64,000 nucleotides of DNA, from the NCBI RefSeq assembly GCF_038502225.1, contig NC_091369.1:1753392-1817391 (forward strand), given 5' to 3'. The DNA comes from Cherax quadricarinatus. Its lineage: Eukaryota; Arthropoda; Malacostraca; Decapoda; Parastacidae. This document shows positions 1-12,639 of this stretch, one piece after another (the first letter of the stretch is position 1; the number at the start of each line of letters is the position of its first letter). The notes below the pieces were generated by a model. It had not been told where the DNA came from and did no database searches. It saw nothing but the letters and a program-made list of their open reading frames with translations. The position numbers and the translations under genes are program-made.

Positions 1-1024
1 CTATCCTCGTAAAAACTCTTCACTGCTTTCAGTAACCTACCTCCTACACCATACACTTGCAACATCTGCCACATTGCCCCCCTATCCACCCTGTCATACG
101 CCTTTTCCAAATCCATAAATGCCACAAAGACCTCTTTAGCCTTATCTAAATACTGTTCACTTATATGTTTCACTGTAAACACCTGGTCCACACACCCCCT
201 ACCTTTCCTAAAGCCTCCTTGTTCATCTGCTATCCTATTCTCCGTCTTACTCTTAATTCTTTCAATTATAACTCTACCATACACTTTACCAGGTACACTC
301 AACAGACTTATCCCCCTATAATTTTTGCACTCTCTTTTATCCCCTTTGCCTTTATACAAAGGAACTATGCATGCTCTCTGCCAATCCCTAGGTACCTTAC
401 CCTCTTCCATACATTTATTAAATAATTGCACCAACCACTCCAAAACTATATCCCCACCTGCTTTTAACATTTCTATCTTTATCCCATCAATCCCGGCTGC
501 CTTACCCCCTTTCATTTTACCTACTGCCTCACGAACTTCCCCCACACTCACAACTGGCTCTTCCTCACTCCTACAAGATGTTATTCCTCCTTGCCCTATA
601 CACGAAATCACAGCTTCCCTATCTTCATCAACATTTAACAATTCCTCAAAATATTCCTTCCATCTTCCCAATACCTCTAACTCTCCATTTAATAACTCTC
701 CTCTCCTATTTTTAACTGACAAATCCATTTGTTCTCTAGGCTTTCTTAACTTGTTAATCTCACTCCAAAACTTTTTCTTATTTTCAACAAAATTTGTTGA
801 TAACATCTCACCCACTCTCTCATTTGCTCTCTTTTTACATTGCTTCACCACTCTCTTAACTTCTCTCTTTTTCTCCATATACTCTTCCCTCCTTGCATCA
901 CTTCTACTTTGTAAAAACTTCTCATATGCTAACTTTTTCTCCCTTACTACTCTCTTTACATCATCATTCCACCAATCGCTCCTCTTCCCTCCTGCACCCA
1001 CTTTCCTGTAACCACAAACTTCTG
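1..1024 (-). mobile_element. 5'-truncated RTE-like LINE copy (partial reverse transcriptase)
   Basis: The minus strand encodes the middle of an RTE-type LINE polyprotein. It runs from the linker after the endonuclease through the first reverse transcriptase blocks, and continues off the left edge. It matches 29,913-30,936 of the intact copy at a constant offset of 29,912 with only a handful of substitutions by eye (for example near 655 and 807). Homology stops at 1,024, which on this strand is the 5' end. That is the usual outcome of incomplete target-primed reverse transcription. The plus-strand ORF of 228 residues here is only the antisense reading. Confidence 0.9.
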
Positions 1025-1527
1025 TGCATTTTATTTTTTCTGTGCATTTTCTATATTTCCTATTTGTCTTTTCTCATGACAGTGAGAAGCTAAATGCCTG
1101 CACATACAGTCAAATTCCATAATTAATGAACGTGCATATATTGTATTAAACAATGGTATGGGTGGGGTTCAAACGCACGGCAAGTGAGTTGTAAAACTCC
1201 TGGCCAGTGAGCATATTGACCTGGAGTTTTACGACCCACCTGTCATGAGTTCGAGCCCCACCTGTGCTGTTGTTTGTTTGTAATCATGTTATTATGATTT
1301 CGTAAGTCATGTTGTATCAATTTTGTTCATACATTCAATTCTGTTTCAGTGTTGGGCTCATTTTATGTTTCAGAGGCTGCATCTCTCTAGATCATGCTCT
1401 AATCTGATTAATATCAACATCTATAACAATGTCTAGAAAGAAGAAATTTGGGATCAGGACATCCACCAAGCATATTTTAAATGAAATTCAATGGTTATAT
1501 TTTAATTTAGAAGTTGCACGCAAAGCC

Positions 1528-1559
<32 letters not shown>

Positions 1560-2195
1560 ATGAGGGAGGGGGGATTGTGAAAAACTCAAATAACCTAATC
1601 TATTTCCAGGAATCCCCCAATAATTTTTTATAATGAATCCTGAAAGCCACCAATTTGTGAGCTTGATGGTACTTTGAGTATTTGTGTTATCCACAATCTT
1701 TAGTTATTGTTCATAAAAATAAATTTCCAGATCAGTTGAGAAACTCTTAAAAAGCAAATTAGGAAACCTGAATGACACCTTTTCCTATTCTCAATCAGTT
1801 AAGGTTTTAAATTACTGGGAAACGAAGGAAGACTTGCTATTCTCCTTGTTGGAAAAAAATTTGCAGAGAATTATATCAAATCTAGATGCAATGCCTAAGC
1901 AAGGTGAGAGAAAACAATTATATTGCAAGCAAATTTAGTTATTCTGCTCATCCAAGCAGTGCATGATGGTGATATAAGTGACAAAGCCAATCTTACAAAG
2001 TAGAAATTTAACACTACATGGGTAGAAATACATTGCCTGCACTCTGAAGGAGTGAGAATAATGCAGTTTGGGAAACCTTTTGAACTGTAATGTCAGCACA
2101 CTTCTGGGAAAACAGTGATTAAATGAGTGATGATGAAAGTGTTTCCTCTGTTTCTGGGTCACCCTACCTTGGTGAGAGACAGATGGTATGTTTAA
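1025..2195. other. non-coding stretch with a poly-A tract and LINE 3'UTR scrap
   Basis: Apart from the tRNA-like palindrome there is an A run near 1,530-1,556. A plus-oriented scrap of the RTE LINE 3' region lies at about 2,035-2,188, reversed relative to the other copies. No coding exon was recognised. It probably lies in an intron or the 3' flank of the ninein-like gene. Confidence 0.5.
1161..1253. repeat. imperfect palindrome of a tRNA-like head
   Basis: Two arms of about 43 bases face each other around a roughly 20-base spacer. The right arm has a B-box-like GAGTTCGAGCCCC and the left arm carries its complement, with about nine mismatches that are mostly transitions. The arm shares a CTGGAGTTTT block with the palindrome at 55,325-55,463, so both probably come from the same tRNA-derived SINE head. 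It is not a functional tRNA, because no cloverleaf with an acceptor stem can be drawn. Confidence 0.55.
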
Positions 2196-3264
2196 CCCTT
2201 TGACTGTCGCAATCCCCAATCCTGAGGTGTCTCCTGGTGTCACAAAATTTAAAAAAAAAAAAAAATTCTTTTTTCTTATGAAATGACAGAAAATCTTTTC
2301 CCGATTGTAATGACACCAAAAAAATGAAATCTGATGGAAAACTGACGGAATTATGCTCTCGCAAAGTTAGCAACCTCGACGATATTTACAAATCGGCGAT
2401 TTCGCCCACTTTGAGCCCTATTTTCGGCTAATTCCATTGTTCCAGTCGACCAAACTCATAGCTATTTCTTTAGAACTCCATTTTTTCTATCGATTGAGTA
2501 CAAGAAACTGCCCATTTACCGATTTCAACTACTCAATAATGTGGTCAGAAATTTGCAATTTGGCTAACTTCACGAAAATTAAAAAATAAGACAATTTCAA
2601 AATAAGGTCCAGAATGAACAATGCAGACATTCCTGGCTCTAAAATAACATTTTCTTTGTTCATCAGTCATGTCTCCAGGCCCCTCTGATATTACTCTTGC
2701 TTTCTATTTTGAATTTTTATTCAAACAAAAAATAGAAGTCTTACTATTATGCAGACTACTGCAATACTGTAATAATTGTATAAATAACATCAACCCATTC
2801 ATGATTGCATATTAGAATGGCTAGTTGGACATTTATTAGACAATGACATCATTTGTTTACTTTTGAACATTGGCAAAAATCAAACATTTTCCCTACTTTG
2901 AGCTCCATTTCCAGGTTCTTTTTATAGTAAAATCAATCAAAATCACCTCTACTTCTATAATATGTTTTCCATTCTATCAAATGAGACCAAGAAAATGAGA
3001 ATACAACCATAAATACTATACGAAAATAGACCACAAAGTTGGCATTTTAATTAAAAAAAAAATGGTCAGTTTTTTTCTCATTATGCACTGTGTGCTCCAG
3101 GATTTTTTTTATATGGTGCACACTGACCACACAGACCCATTCTCTCACATGTGGGCCTACCAGCTTTCTCCTGCTTGATTTGAAGCCGCTAGAATTTATG
3201 AGTATATATACGTCAAACACGGTACCTCGTAAGACGTATATATACGGCCGCGACAGTCAAAGGG
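2196..3264. mobile_element. non-autonomous piggyBac-like element with TTAA target duplications
   Basis: The element begins CCCTTTGACTGTCGC and ends with its exact reverse complement. It is flanked by TTAA at 2,192-2,195 and 3,265-3,268. TTAA duplication and CCC-starting termini are hallmarks of piggyBac transposons. No transposase reading frame is visible in the 1,069 bases. Near the right end are opposed copies of a GTATATATACGTC-type palindrome (about 3,200-3,245), possibly subterminal binding sites. Confidence 0.8.
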
Positions 3265-3798
3265 TTAAAAAGAAAATTGTACTTTTTGAAGATATTTTCA
3301 TTCATCTGTACTTAAAGCAGAATCAAAATACGAGGCTTACAACACTTCCAAAAAGAAAAAAAAAAAAAAAAAAGTTACTAAAAATTTTAGACTTTTCTCC
3401 TACAGAATAACAGAACAATGAAATGGAATACAAAAGGAGATACTAAGTGCTATAACCACTAGAAATAATAAAAATATATGATCAAACATTGAAGATGGCA
3501 GGGCCAGGAGCCAAGACTCTTCCCAGCAGCCACTTATAAATAAGCACGTACCATGTGTTAGTAAGTTTATTCAGGTATACACATACAGTTGCACAGATTA
3601 TCATACATAGCAACATAAGTGTAGAACCTAGGATAACCCAAAAAAAGTGAGACAGGGTCCTTTTATTATGTGCATAGCTCCACTTCTGGAGCTGCAAAGG
3701 GGTAATAACAATGTACAACATTGTAATACCAAGCAATCAAGTGTAATGGTGCCTAAAACTAATTTATATTTGTCAGTAATGTACTTATTAGTCCCCAC
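3265..3798. other. non-coding, intron downstream of the last ninein-like exon seen
   Basis: This has an A-rich tract at 3,355-3,374 and otherwise unremarkable AT-rich sequence. No exon was recognised. The next ninein-like exon must lie further left than exon 16 and is not identifiable here. Confidence 0.4.
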
Positions 3799-3900
3799 CT
3801 CCATGTCTTGCTCAAGTTTGTTATTCTTCTCCAACAAAGTGGCTCTCTGCTTCTCCAGGCTGTCACGTTCAAGGCTCATCTCTTCTTCTAGAGCAAGAAC
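3799..3900 (-). CDS. Nin: ninein-like exon 16 (last seen), coiled coil
   Basis: 102 bases, phase 0, between TTTTTTAG and GAG|GTGGGG. It encodes VLALEEEMSLERDSLEKQRA then TLLEKNNKLEQDME. The open donor shows that the gene continues to the left. The last exons and stop are outside the window or not recognisable. Confidence 0.8.
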
Positions 3901-6900
3901 CTAAAAAAATTACACAACTAAAAATATTTTGTGCAACAAATATATATAAAATGAATAAATTTTGTATGTCGTATTTTGCAGCACATAAGATGCATTGGCA
4001 TACAGGTCACACACTAAATTTAATGAATATCCCTTGTTTAATACTTTTTTAATCAGTTTGTTAAATGGAATTATTCATAGATCCCAAGCTTGACCCCAAA
4101 GCCTGACCTTCAACGTGTAGGGTGCAGGGTGATTTTGAGGGTCAGATTTTGAATGAAGAAAAAAAAGGACACTATATGCCACAAAATATAGTACGTGTAC
4201 ATTTTTTTAACATATTGGCCATCTCACACTGAGGCAGGATGACCCAAAAAAGAAAAAAAGAAAATTTTTCTTAATTTTACGTTTAGTAATTTATACAGGA
4301 GACGGGGTTACTAGCCCCTTGCTCCCGGCATTTAAGTCACCTCTTACAACATGCATGGCTTACAAATATTTAGCACAGTATTGTCCAGAGGGCTGAGGAA
4401 GGGTTGTTGAGGTGCACAGGAAGGGTATTGGACTATGCGTGAGCGTGTTTGATAGGAGTGAATTGGTTTGTTCTAAGTAAGTAAAGCACCCTGAAATGAA
4501 AATGAAATGAAAACTATAGAATAAAAAAACTGTCACTGAGAAAGATTGTGTTGTGGTAAATTATATGATTCAGTAATGCATTTTTCCTTAGTAATATAAA
4601 AATATTGAAATTTAAATTATACTGTACATTAAAAATTTTACTAATAAAAGAGTAAACAGATGCCTACTGTATACATTTTTTTTTATTTGTGGAAGCCTAA
4701 ACAAAAATTGAGATAAAGCATGAACAACACTTGCCTGTTCTTCAAGAACTTGGAAGTCATCACGAGAGAACTCTGAAACAGAATGATCAACACTGTCTTT
4801 ATCAGGATCATTTGTGTTACAGTATGTGGTGTAAGGCAACTCGCTGGCCTGAGGCTGCTTCATACTTCCTTCCTGCTCAGTTTTATTGCAACTGTCCTCA
4901 TTTTCCTTGGTATTATCCTCCTTCGGTGAAAGAGCACGTCGTTTTTTCTGTATCTTTTCTATTAGTGAGCGACATCGTTTTCTCATGTTCTCAAACTCAA
5001 CCTCCCTCTGCTAGAAACAACATTCAAGTTAGCTTATAATAAGAATGAAAAAGTTGCAGTAACAATCATACTAAAGAACGTATTATACAATCAGCTAGAT
5101 ACAAACTTATCTTTGAATAAGTGAAAATTCAAAGTTCATGAATATAACATGAAGATTTTTAGATTTGAATCATATACAAATTAGTGAGTATTTAAAGGCA
5201 AGCATAAACACTTAACTCAATCAAACAAAATATAAACTAATTGATATGTATGGCAGTAGGCAAGAATTTTACAAGGTTAGGCAATTACAGTATTATATAT
5301 AACTCATAATCTTTAATGTACATACAATTGTTAGTCTTTACATAAACATTTCCAAACTAAACCTAAAAGGTATTAACCTTCCAGAAACATTAACACTTCG
5401 CTACAATTTATGTTAAACTATAGCTTATACTGATGACTACTAGACAGTACTATATACAGTACAACATTTGACATTTATTATCACAACAATATCTTCAATA
5501 TAATTTTTAGTTTCATTTTATAATCATGTAAGCTATAGTTTTAAAATACAGCATAAATGTAAAAATAAATTAAAATGAGACATGATGCACAAGGTAAATA
5601 CCATAACATTAGAACGATGTCTTACAATATTAGGCAAGTCATGGTTTAAGCCTCCAGCACAGAGGCAGGTTATAGTATAATCATGCCTAAATCAAGAAGT
5701 GCAATACTAAACAAGAAAAGAAAACACAAGAGTACAAAAAAAACTGAGGCAAAACAGGGACTCATATGTGACTTTCTCTCAGCAATTCTGTTTCCATGGT
5801 CTGTGAGAGGTACATTGATGCATACACGACTAATCCCACAAGCTGAATTCAAAGTGTTTTCTGAGCAGTGAATGGCAAATGTCTGAGTCACCATGTAACA
5901 CAAAATCTTAGAACAAGATGTAAGGTAAGGTAACAATTTTATCATAATTGTGATGAAAACATAAATTAAGTTTCTGCTGGTAATCAAATCTCAATTGGAA
6001 ATCAGGTCCCTAAGATGCAAGTGAACTGGTGCAATGATTTTAGGTTGAAGTTTTGGAAGTAGTGTCTATTATTAAGTGCTAAGTATAACTGCCGAAAGAC
6101 CATTTGAAAAGTCCATTCACACATATAATGTATACAGAACAACAAGTGACATTTTCCCAACACTGCTAGATACTGCCTACAATTACATCTATCCTGATCC
6201 TTCCTACCAACTTGCCTTCTAACCCTTAAACTGTCCAAACGCAGATCTACATTCACTTGCTTCGCGCTCCGAGTGCACAGACCCATTTTCTCATTTCTAG
6301 GCAACTCAGGCCTATCGTGCCAAGGCATGTAAAATAAAACACTGATCTACATTCGGAGAGCTACACACGTGAACATAGATCTACATTTGGACAGTTTAAG
6401 GGTTAAATTTTATTAATGACAAATCCCTGATTTATACACATGATTCTTCCTAAATTATCACATCCCATCACATCCTATCACATCCTGCCTCGGTGGGAGA
6501 CGACCGACTTGTTGAAAAAAAAAAAAAAAAAAAAATTTACAAATGCAGGAAAAGGTTCTTGTATGATGCAAGTTTAAGAAGAATGAATGCACTTGGAATA
6601 CAATGTCATGAAATAGGAGCACTTTTTATTAATGATCAATAATGCAGTATATAAAGTATTTATGGGTACTATACATCTTTCCATTGTACTATTTGAATAA
6701 CAAGCAACAATTTAAAGTAGGTGAGTTGCATAAGGTAAATGTATTAAAGTAGTTGCATTACAAGTGTAACATAAAACATAAAATTGCATTTTGTACAGAG
6801 AATGAGAGAATGGACAGAAGAATTACAAAATATAGCCTATCAGTAGGGTAAGCTATTTACCAGGGAACAAGGAATAACAGAGGGGAAAAACATTTTGATA

Positions 6901-9900
6901 TAAATTAGTGAAAAAGAATGCCTATGTAAGTAAAAACATATAAGAAGACTATTACTGAAAGAGGAAATATGTTTAGAGTATACATTCATATAAAATAGAG
7001 TAATAAATCTAAATATCCATGCTAAGTGCTACTGACCTTAGTTATACTTTAAATATGTACAGTATGTATGTATACATGCATGCATGTTTATATATGCGTG
7101 TATGTGATGACTTAGGTTTAAATCCTGTTGGCTGAAATATACCTTTGCTTATCTTTCTTTCAACAAACCGGCCGTATCCCACCGAGGCGGGGTGGCCCCA
7201 AAGGAAAAACTTTTACTTGTTTTTACTTTTACTTATTTCTGTGAAAAGCATTGAGTATAGTGTCACTCATATGGCCAGAACATATGGAAGGGAATGAAAT
7301 AGCTGGAAACCATGCTTGAGCCTCAATGGTGTGCCTGGCATTAAGAGAAACATGCCTTGCAATCCAGCAGGCCACCATACATCTTGTGGCATTTGTATTA
7401 TTATTACAATCATAACTAAACACTAAACCTACAAGGGCCATACAGAGCTGCATCTATAGCAGAGTGCTTAAAGTTGTTAGGTTTGTAGCTAGCTACACTT
7501 GTGGAGGGTTGACAACCTAGGTTTGAATCCAGCTGGCTGAGATATATATAGTAATGTATGTATGTATCCTAGGTAGTGGGTTGGTAGACAGCAACCGCCC
7601 AGGGAGGTACTACCGTCCTGCCAAGTGAGTGTAAAACGGAAGCCTGTAATTGTATGATGGTAGGATTGCTGGTGTCTTTTTTTCTGTCTCATAAACATGC
7701 ACTATGTAAGTATACTTTTTTACAGCAACTGTCAATATTAATTATGCTTAGCATGTAATAGGAGCCTCATGTTATTGGCAGAGTAGCAATAAATGTTCTA
7801 CCTTCTCAAGGTTTGTCCTCATCCCCAACTGGCCCCTTTCTTCAACCATCTTGAGCACCTCTACCCTTACTCTAGCCAACTTTCCTTCCAGTCCCTGATA
7901 CTGTTCTTCTAGCATTCGTACTCTGCCCTGAAGGAAGGTACATACACCATCAGAGCAAAACATTGATGCCTAGATTTTTTTTGGCCAAGACTTCTGACTG
8001 ATTACACTAAATGTTCTCACCTCTTTTGAAGCATGAGAAGACTTTAGAAATGCTAGTCTGGCAGCAGTAGATGGTCCTGAAGTAGATCCTGGATATGTTG
8101 TGGTAGTGGAGTCGCCACCTCCAGATTCAGCAGGGCTATCTATTTCTTGCCTAAGGACAAACCAAGAATGGTACAGAAAAAGTATTGAAGCCACAAAATT
8201 GTGACTGGACAATTAACCAGAAAATTGTGACTAGACAATTCACCGCAAAATTGTGACTAGACCATTCACAACTAACATACAACTTGGAAAGGGAAATTTA
8301 GATAATGTTTGGGTGTGTCTTGGGCCATAATCAAATGACCTGACAAGGGTTCAAGATGAGTCAAAAACTCTCCTAACTCACCAAAGGTGATGAGTTATAT
8401 CTGACTTATTTCTTCCTCTTTGAATGCACACTATACAAAGAAAGTCTATATAATCTACATTGCAAATTATTGCACAAATGTTTCAAGGAAAATTAAGAAG
8501 TAGTAATTAATCCCTGATAGTCAGGGCAGCTATACTTCCTACAGGGTATTTTGGTGACTAACACATTAATGGACCATAATTATCTTTTATGAATTAGTTT
8601 GAGAAATATCACTGGTTATTTGGGAACAAAGTGAGTCCCTCCCTAGTCTTAAGTCAGTTAAAGAAAAAGTGTCATGAAAACTCTAAACAAGTGACATTTA
8701 ATTTTTTTTTTTTCAATGAACCGGCCATATCCCACAGAGGCAGGGTGACCGAAAAAGAAAAACGAAAGTTTCTCTTTTTTAAATTTAGTAATGTATACAG
8801 GAGAAGGGGTTACTAGCCCCTTGTTTCTGGTATTTTGGTGGCCTCATATGACACACATGGCTTACGGAAGAAGAAGAATTCTTCACTTGACCTAGTCCTC
8901 TTGAAACAGTTTTTGAAAGATATACGTACCATTACAGATACAGTTGTACACAACAAATCACTTACCTATTGGTGAGTAATGTTTCAACACTAATGCGCTG
9001 AGATCGCTCCTGCTCCTCCCTGCGAAGAGCCATCTCTAGTTCCTCTAATGCCACCGTTAACTGACCCTGTGTGTCACCACACCTCATACACTGTGCATAG
9101 ATAATTTATGAGTGCTATGCATATAAGAAACTCCCTACTTCTTTACAGATAAAACACGATACAGCAGTTGCCCCATATCCGCAGGGTTGTGTTCCAAGAG
9201 GTACCGTGCATACCCAAAACCATGGATGGTAGTAAACCTTATATATAGGTTTTTTTGTTTACATACATATCTACAATAAGGTTTAATTGATAAGTTACAC
9301 ACAACAAGTAGAGAATTAGCACTTTTTCATTGATGGGAAGCTTCTCTTAGGCTTTGAAGAACTGTTACCATTGCTACTTTTGTGCTCGGTGGCCATTATT
9401 AAGCAAAATTAAGGGTTATTTTCAGGCCACAGTAAACCACAAATAACTGAAACCACGGATAACTGAAACCACGGATAACTGAAACCATGGATAACTGAAA
9501 CCACGGATAACTGAAACCATGGATAACTGAAACCACAGATAACCGAAACCACAGATAACTGAAACCACGGATACGGGGGACCTACTGTATAATGAAAATT
9601 CACAGTGGTATTTTCTGCAAAAAAATGTTGCAACATGTAGTGGGTTAAATACACCATTATTTTTTAATATAGTATATACATTAACTCTTTAAAAGGAAAG
9701 TTTAAAGTAGCTGCAAGATTGGAGATGTTTTAGTTTCTTAAATTCCAAAAGAATTTAGGCTATAAAAAGTTTGACATATGGTATGCAATATAAGCAAACA
9801 TTAAAATATATTATGGTATACAATATAAGCAAATATTAAAATATATTATACAGGTGTTATTAATACCATACTGTACAATAGTTACAGACCATGTAGTTCC

Positions 9901-12089
9901 TAGTTGACAAGAACCTATCAACACATACTGGATGAATGTTTTATAGTATTCTATACAATTTTTTTTTTTTCAACAAGTCGGCCATCTCCCACCGAGGCAG
10001 GGTGACCCCAAAAGAGAAAGAAAATCCCCAAAAAGAAAATACTTTCATCATCATTCAACACTTTCACCTCACTCACACATAATCATTGTTTTTGCAGAGG
10101 TGCCCAGAATACAACAGCTTAGAAGTATATACATATAAAAATACACAATATATCTCTCTAAACTGCCAATATCCCAAACCCCTCCTTTAGAGTGCAGGCA
10201 TTGCACTTCCCATTTCCAGGACTCAAGTCCAGCTATATAAAATAACAGGTTTCCCTGAATCCCTTCACTAAATATTACCCTGCTCACACCCCAACAGATC
10301 GTCAGGTCCCAAATACCATTCGTCTCCATTCGCTCCTATCTAACACGCTCACGCACGCTTGCTGGAAGTCCAAACCCATCGCCCACAACACCTCCTTTAC
10401 CCCCTCTCTCCAACCTTTTCGAGGACGACCCCTACCGTGCCTTCCTTCCCCTACAGATTTATACGCTCTCCATGTCATTCTACTTTGATCCATTCTCTCT
10501 AAATGACCAAACTACTTCAACAAACCCTCTTCAGCCCTCTGACTAATACTTTTATTAACTCCACACCTTCTCCTAATTTCCACACTCCGAATTTTCTGCA
10601 TATTTACACCACACATTGCCCTTAGACAGGACATCTCCACTGCCTCCAACCGCCTCCTCGCTGCAGCATTTACAACCCAAGCTTCACATCCATATAAGAG
10701 TGTTGGTACCGCTATACTTTCATACATTCCCTTACACAAATAACCCGCACATAAAAGACAGAAGCTTACGACGACTTTGTCAATGGTCCAAGTCGGACCG
10801 AAACGTCGTCGTAAGCTTCTGTCTTTTATGTGCGGGTTATTTGTGTATCGTTCCAGTCACGGTATTGTGCCTTTTTGTTATTTATACATTCCCTTCTTTG
10901 CCTCCATAGATAACGTTCTTTGTCTCCACATATACCTCAACGCACCCCTCACCTTTTTTCCCTCATCAATTCTATGATTAACCCCATCCTTCATAAATCC
11001 ATCCGCTGATACGTCAACTCCCAAATATCAGAAATATATATAGAAATGTATATATATATATAGATATATATATGCTTGTGTATGCATGTATAGTGTGACC
11101 TAAGTGTAAGTAGAAGTAAGATGTACCTGAAACCTGTTTAGGAGATAGAAAAAAGACACCGGCACTCCTACTATCATGTAAAATAGTTACAGGTTTCCAT
11201 TTCACACTCACCTGGCAGGACAATAGTACCTCCCTGAGCTGCTGCTGTCTGTTAACCCACTACCTAACTCATTACAATTATTATAACTACTATATTTCCA
11301 CTGCAAAGTGCTAAACCCATGTGTGTCAAACAGAGCACAAGGAATGGGAGGCAATTAAGTTTTATCCAAGAAAGTGTAAAGTAGATAAATTTCCCCAAAT
11401 CAAGAACCCTTCACAAGCATCAAGGTAAAAACTCCTTTCCTCCCTCCCCTTTGAAGAGAATTCAATGAAATCTCAGCACACTTCAGCCTGCCTTACACAG
11501 AATGCCCACCATTCTTGCACTTTTATTATTTAACAGAGAATTCACTTTTATTCCATCATTCCATTGGAATAATTTATCAGATTTATGAAATTAGATGTTG
11601 CATTTCCAAATATAATGTAGTAGCCTGGTGTGCATTTTCTATGTTGAGTGAAAATTTGCTGGCTGTGGTTGTCATCATTGTTTAATTTAGAGGCAACAAA
11701 TGTGGTGCCATCTGCAAACAGCATTGGTGAGTCACTTGGCATCTATTTACTCAATGTTCCAAGGATCTTCACACCCACCACCACAGATGGTGGTTGTGTT
11801 TAGTGATGGTGGTTGTACTGAGTGGTGGTGCTGGTTGTGTTGAATGGTGGTGGTTGTGTTGAGTCTCCTAAATTAGAAATATTACAGGAATAAGAACTAT
11901 TTTATCACCCAGGGAGGTACTACTGTTCTGCCAAGTGAGTGTAAAACAAAAGCCTGTAATTGTTTTACATGATGGTAGGATTGCTGGTGTCTTTTTTCTG
12001 TTTCATAAGCATGCAAGATTTCAGGTATGTCTTGCTGCTTCTACTTACACTTAGGTCACACTACACATACATGTACAAACAAACAAACA

Positions 12090-12137
<48 letters not shown>

Positions 12138-12602
12138 AGGTAGTAGGTTGGTAGACAGCAACCGCCCAGGGAGGTACTACCGTCCTGCCAAGTGAGTGTA
12201 AAACGAAAGCCTGTAATTGTTTTACATGATGGTAGGATTGCTGGTGTCTTTTGTCTGTCTCATAAATATGCAAGATTACAGGTAAGTCTTGCTACTTCTA
12301 CTTACACTTACGTCACACTACACATACATGTACAAGCACATATATACACACCCCTCTGGGTTTTCTTCTATTTTCTTTCTAGTTCTTATTCTTGTTTATT
12401 TCCTCTTATCTCCATGGGGAAGTGGAACAGAATTCTTCCTCCGTAAGCCATGCGTGTTGTAAGAGGCAACTAAAATGCCGGGAGCAAGGGGCTAGTAACC
12501 TCTTCTCCTGTATATATTACTAAATGTAAAAGGAGAAACTTTCGTTTTTCCTTTTGGGCCACCCCGCCTCGGTGGGATACGGCCGGTGTGTTGAAAGAAA
12601 AG

Positions 12603-12639
<37 letters not shown>

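Noticed and set aside
325..1011. 228-residue plus-strand ORF, with a twin at 30,237-30,923
   Set aside because: It is the antisense reading of the RTE LINE polyprotein. The minus-strand frame has all the family motifs, while this one is low-complexity Ser/Leu/Thr.
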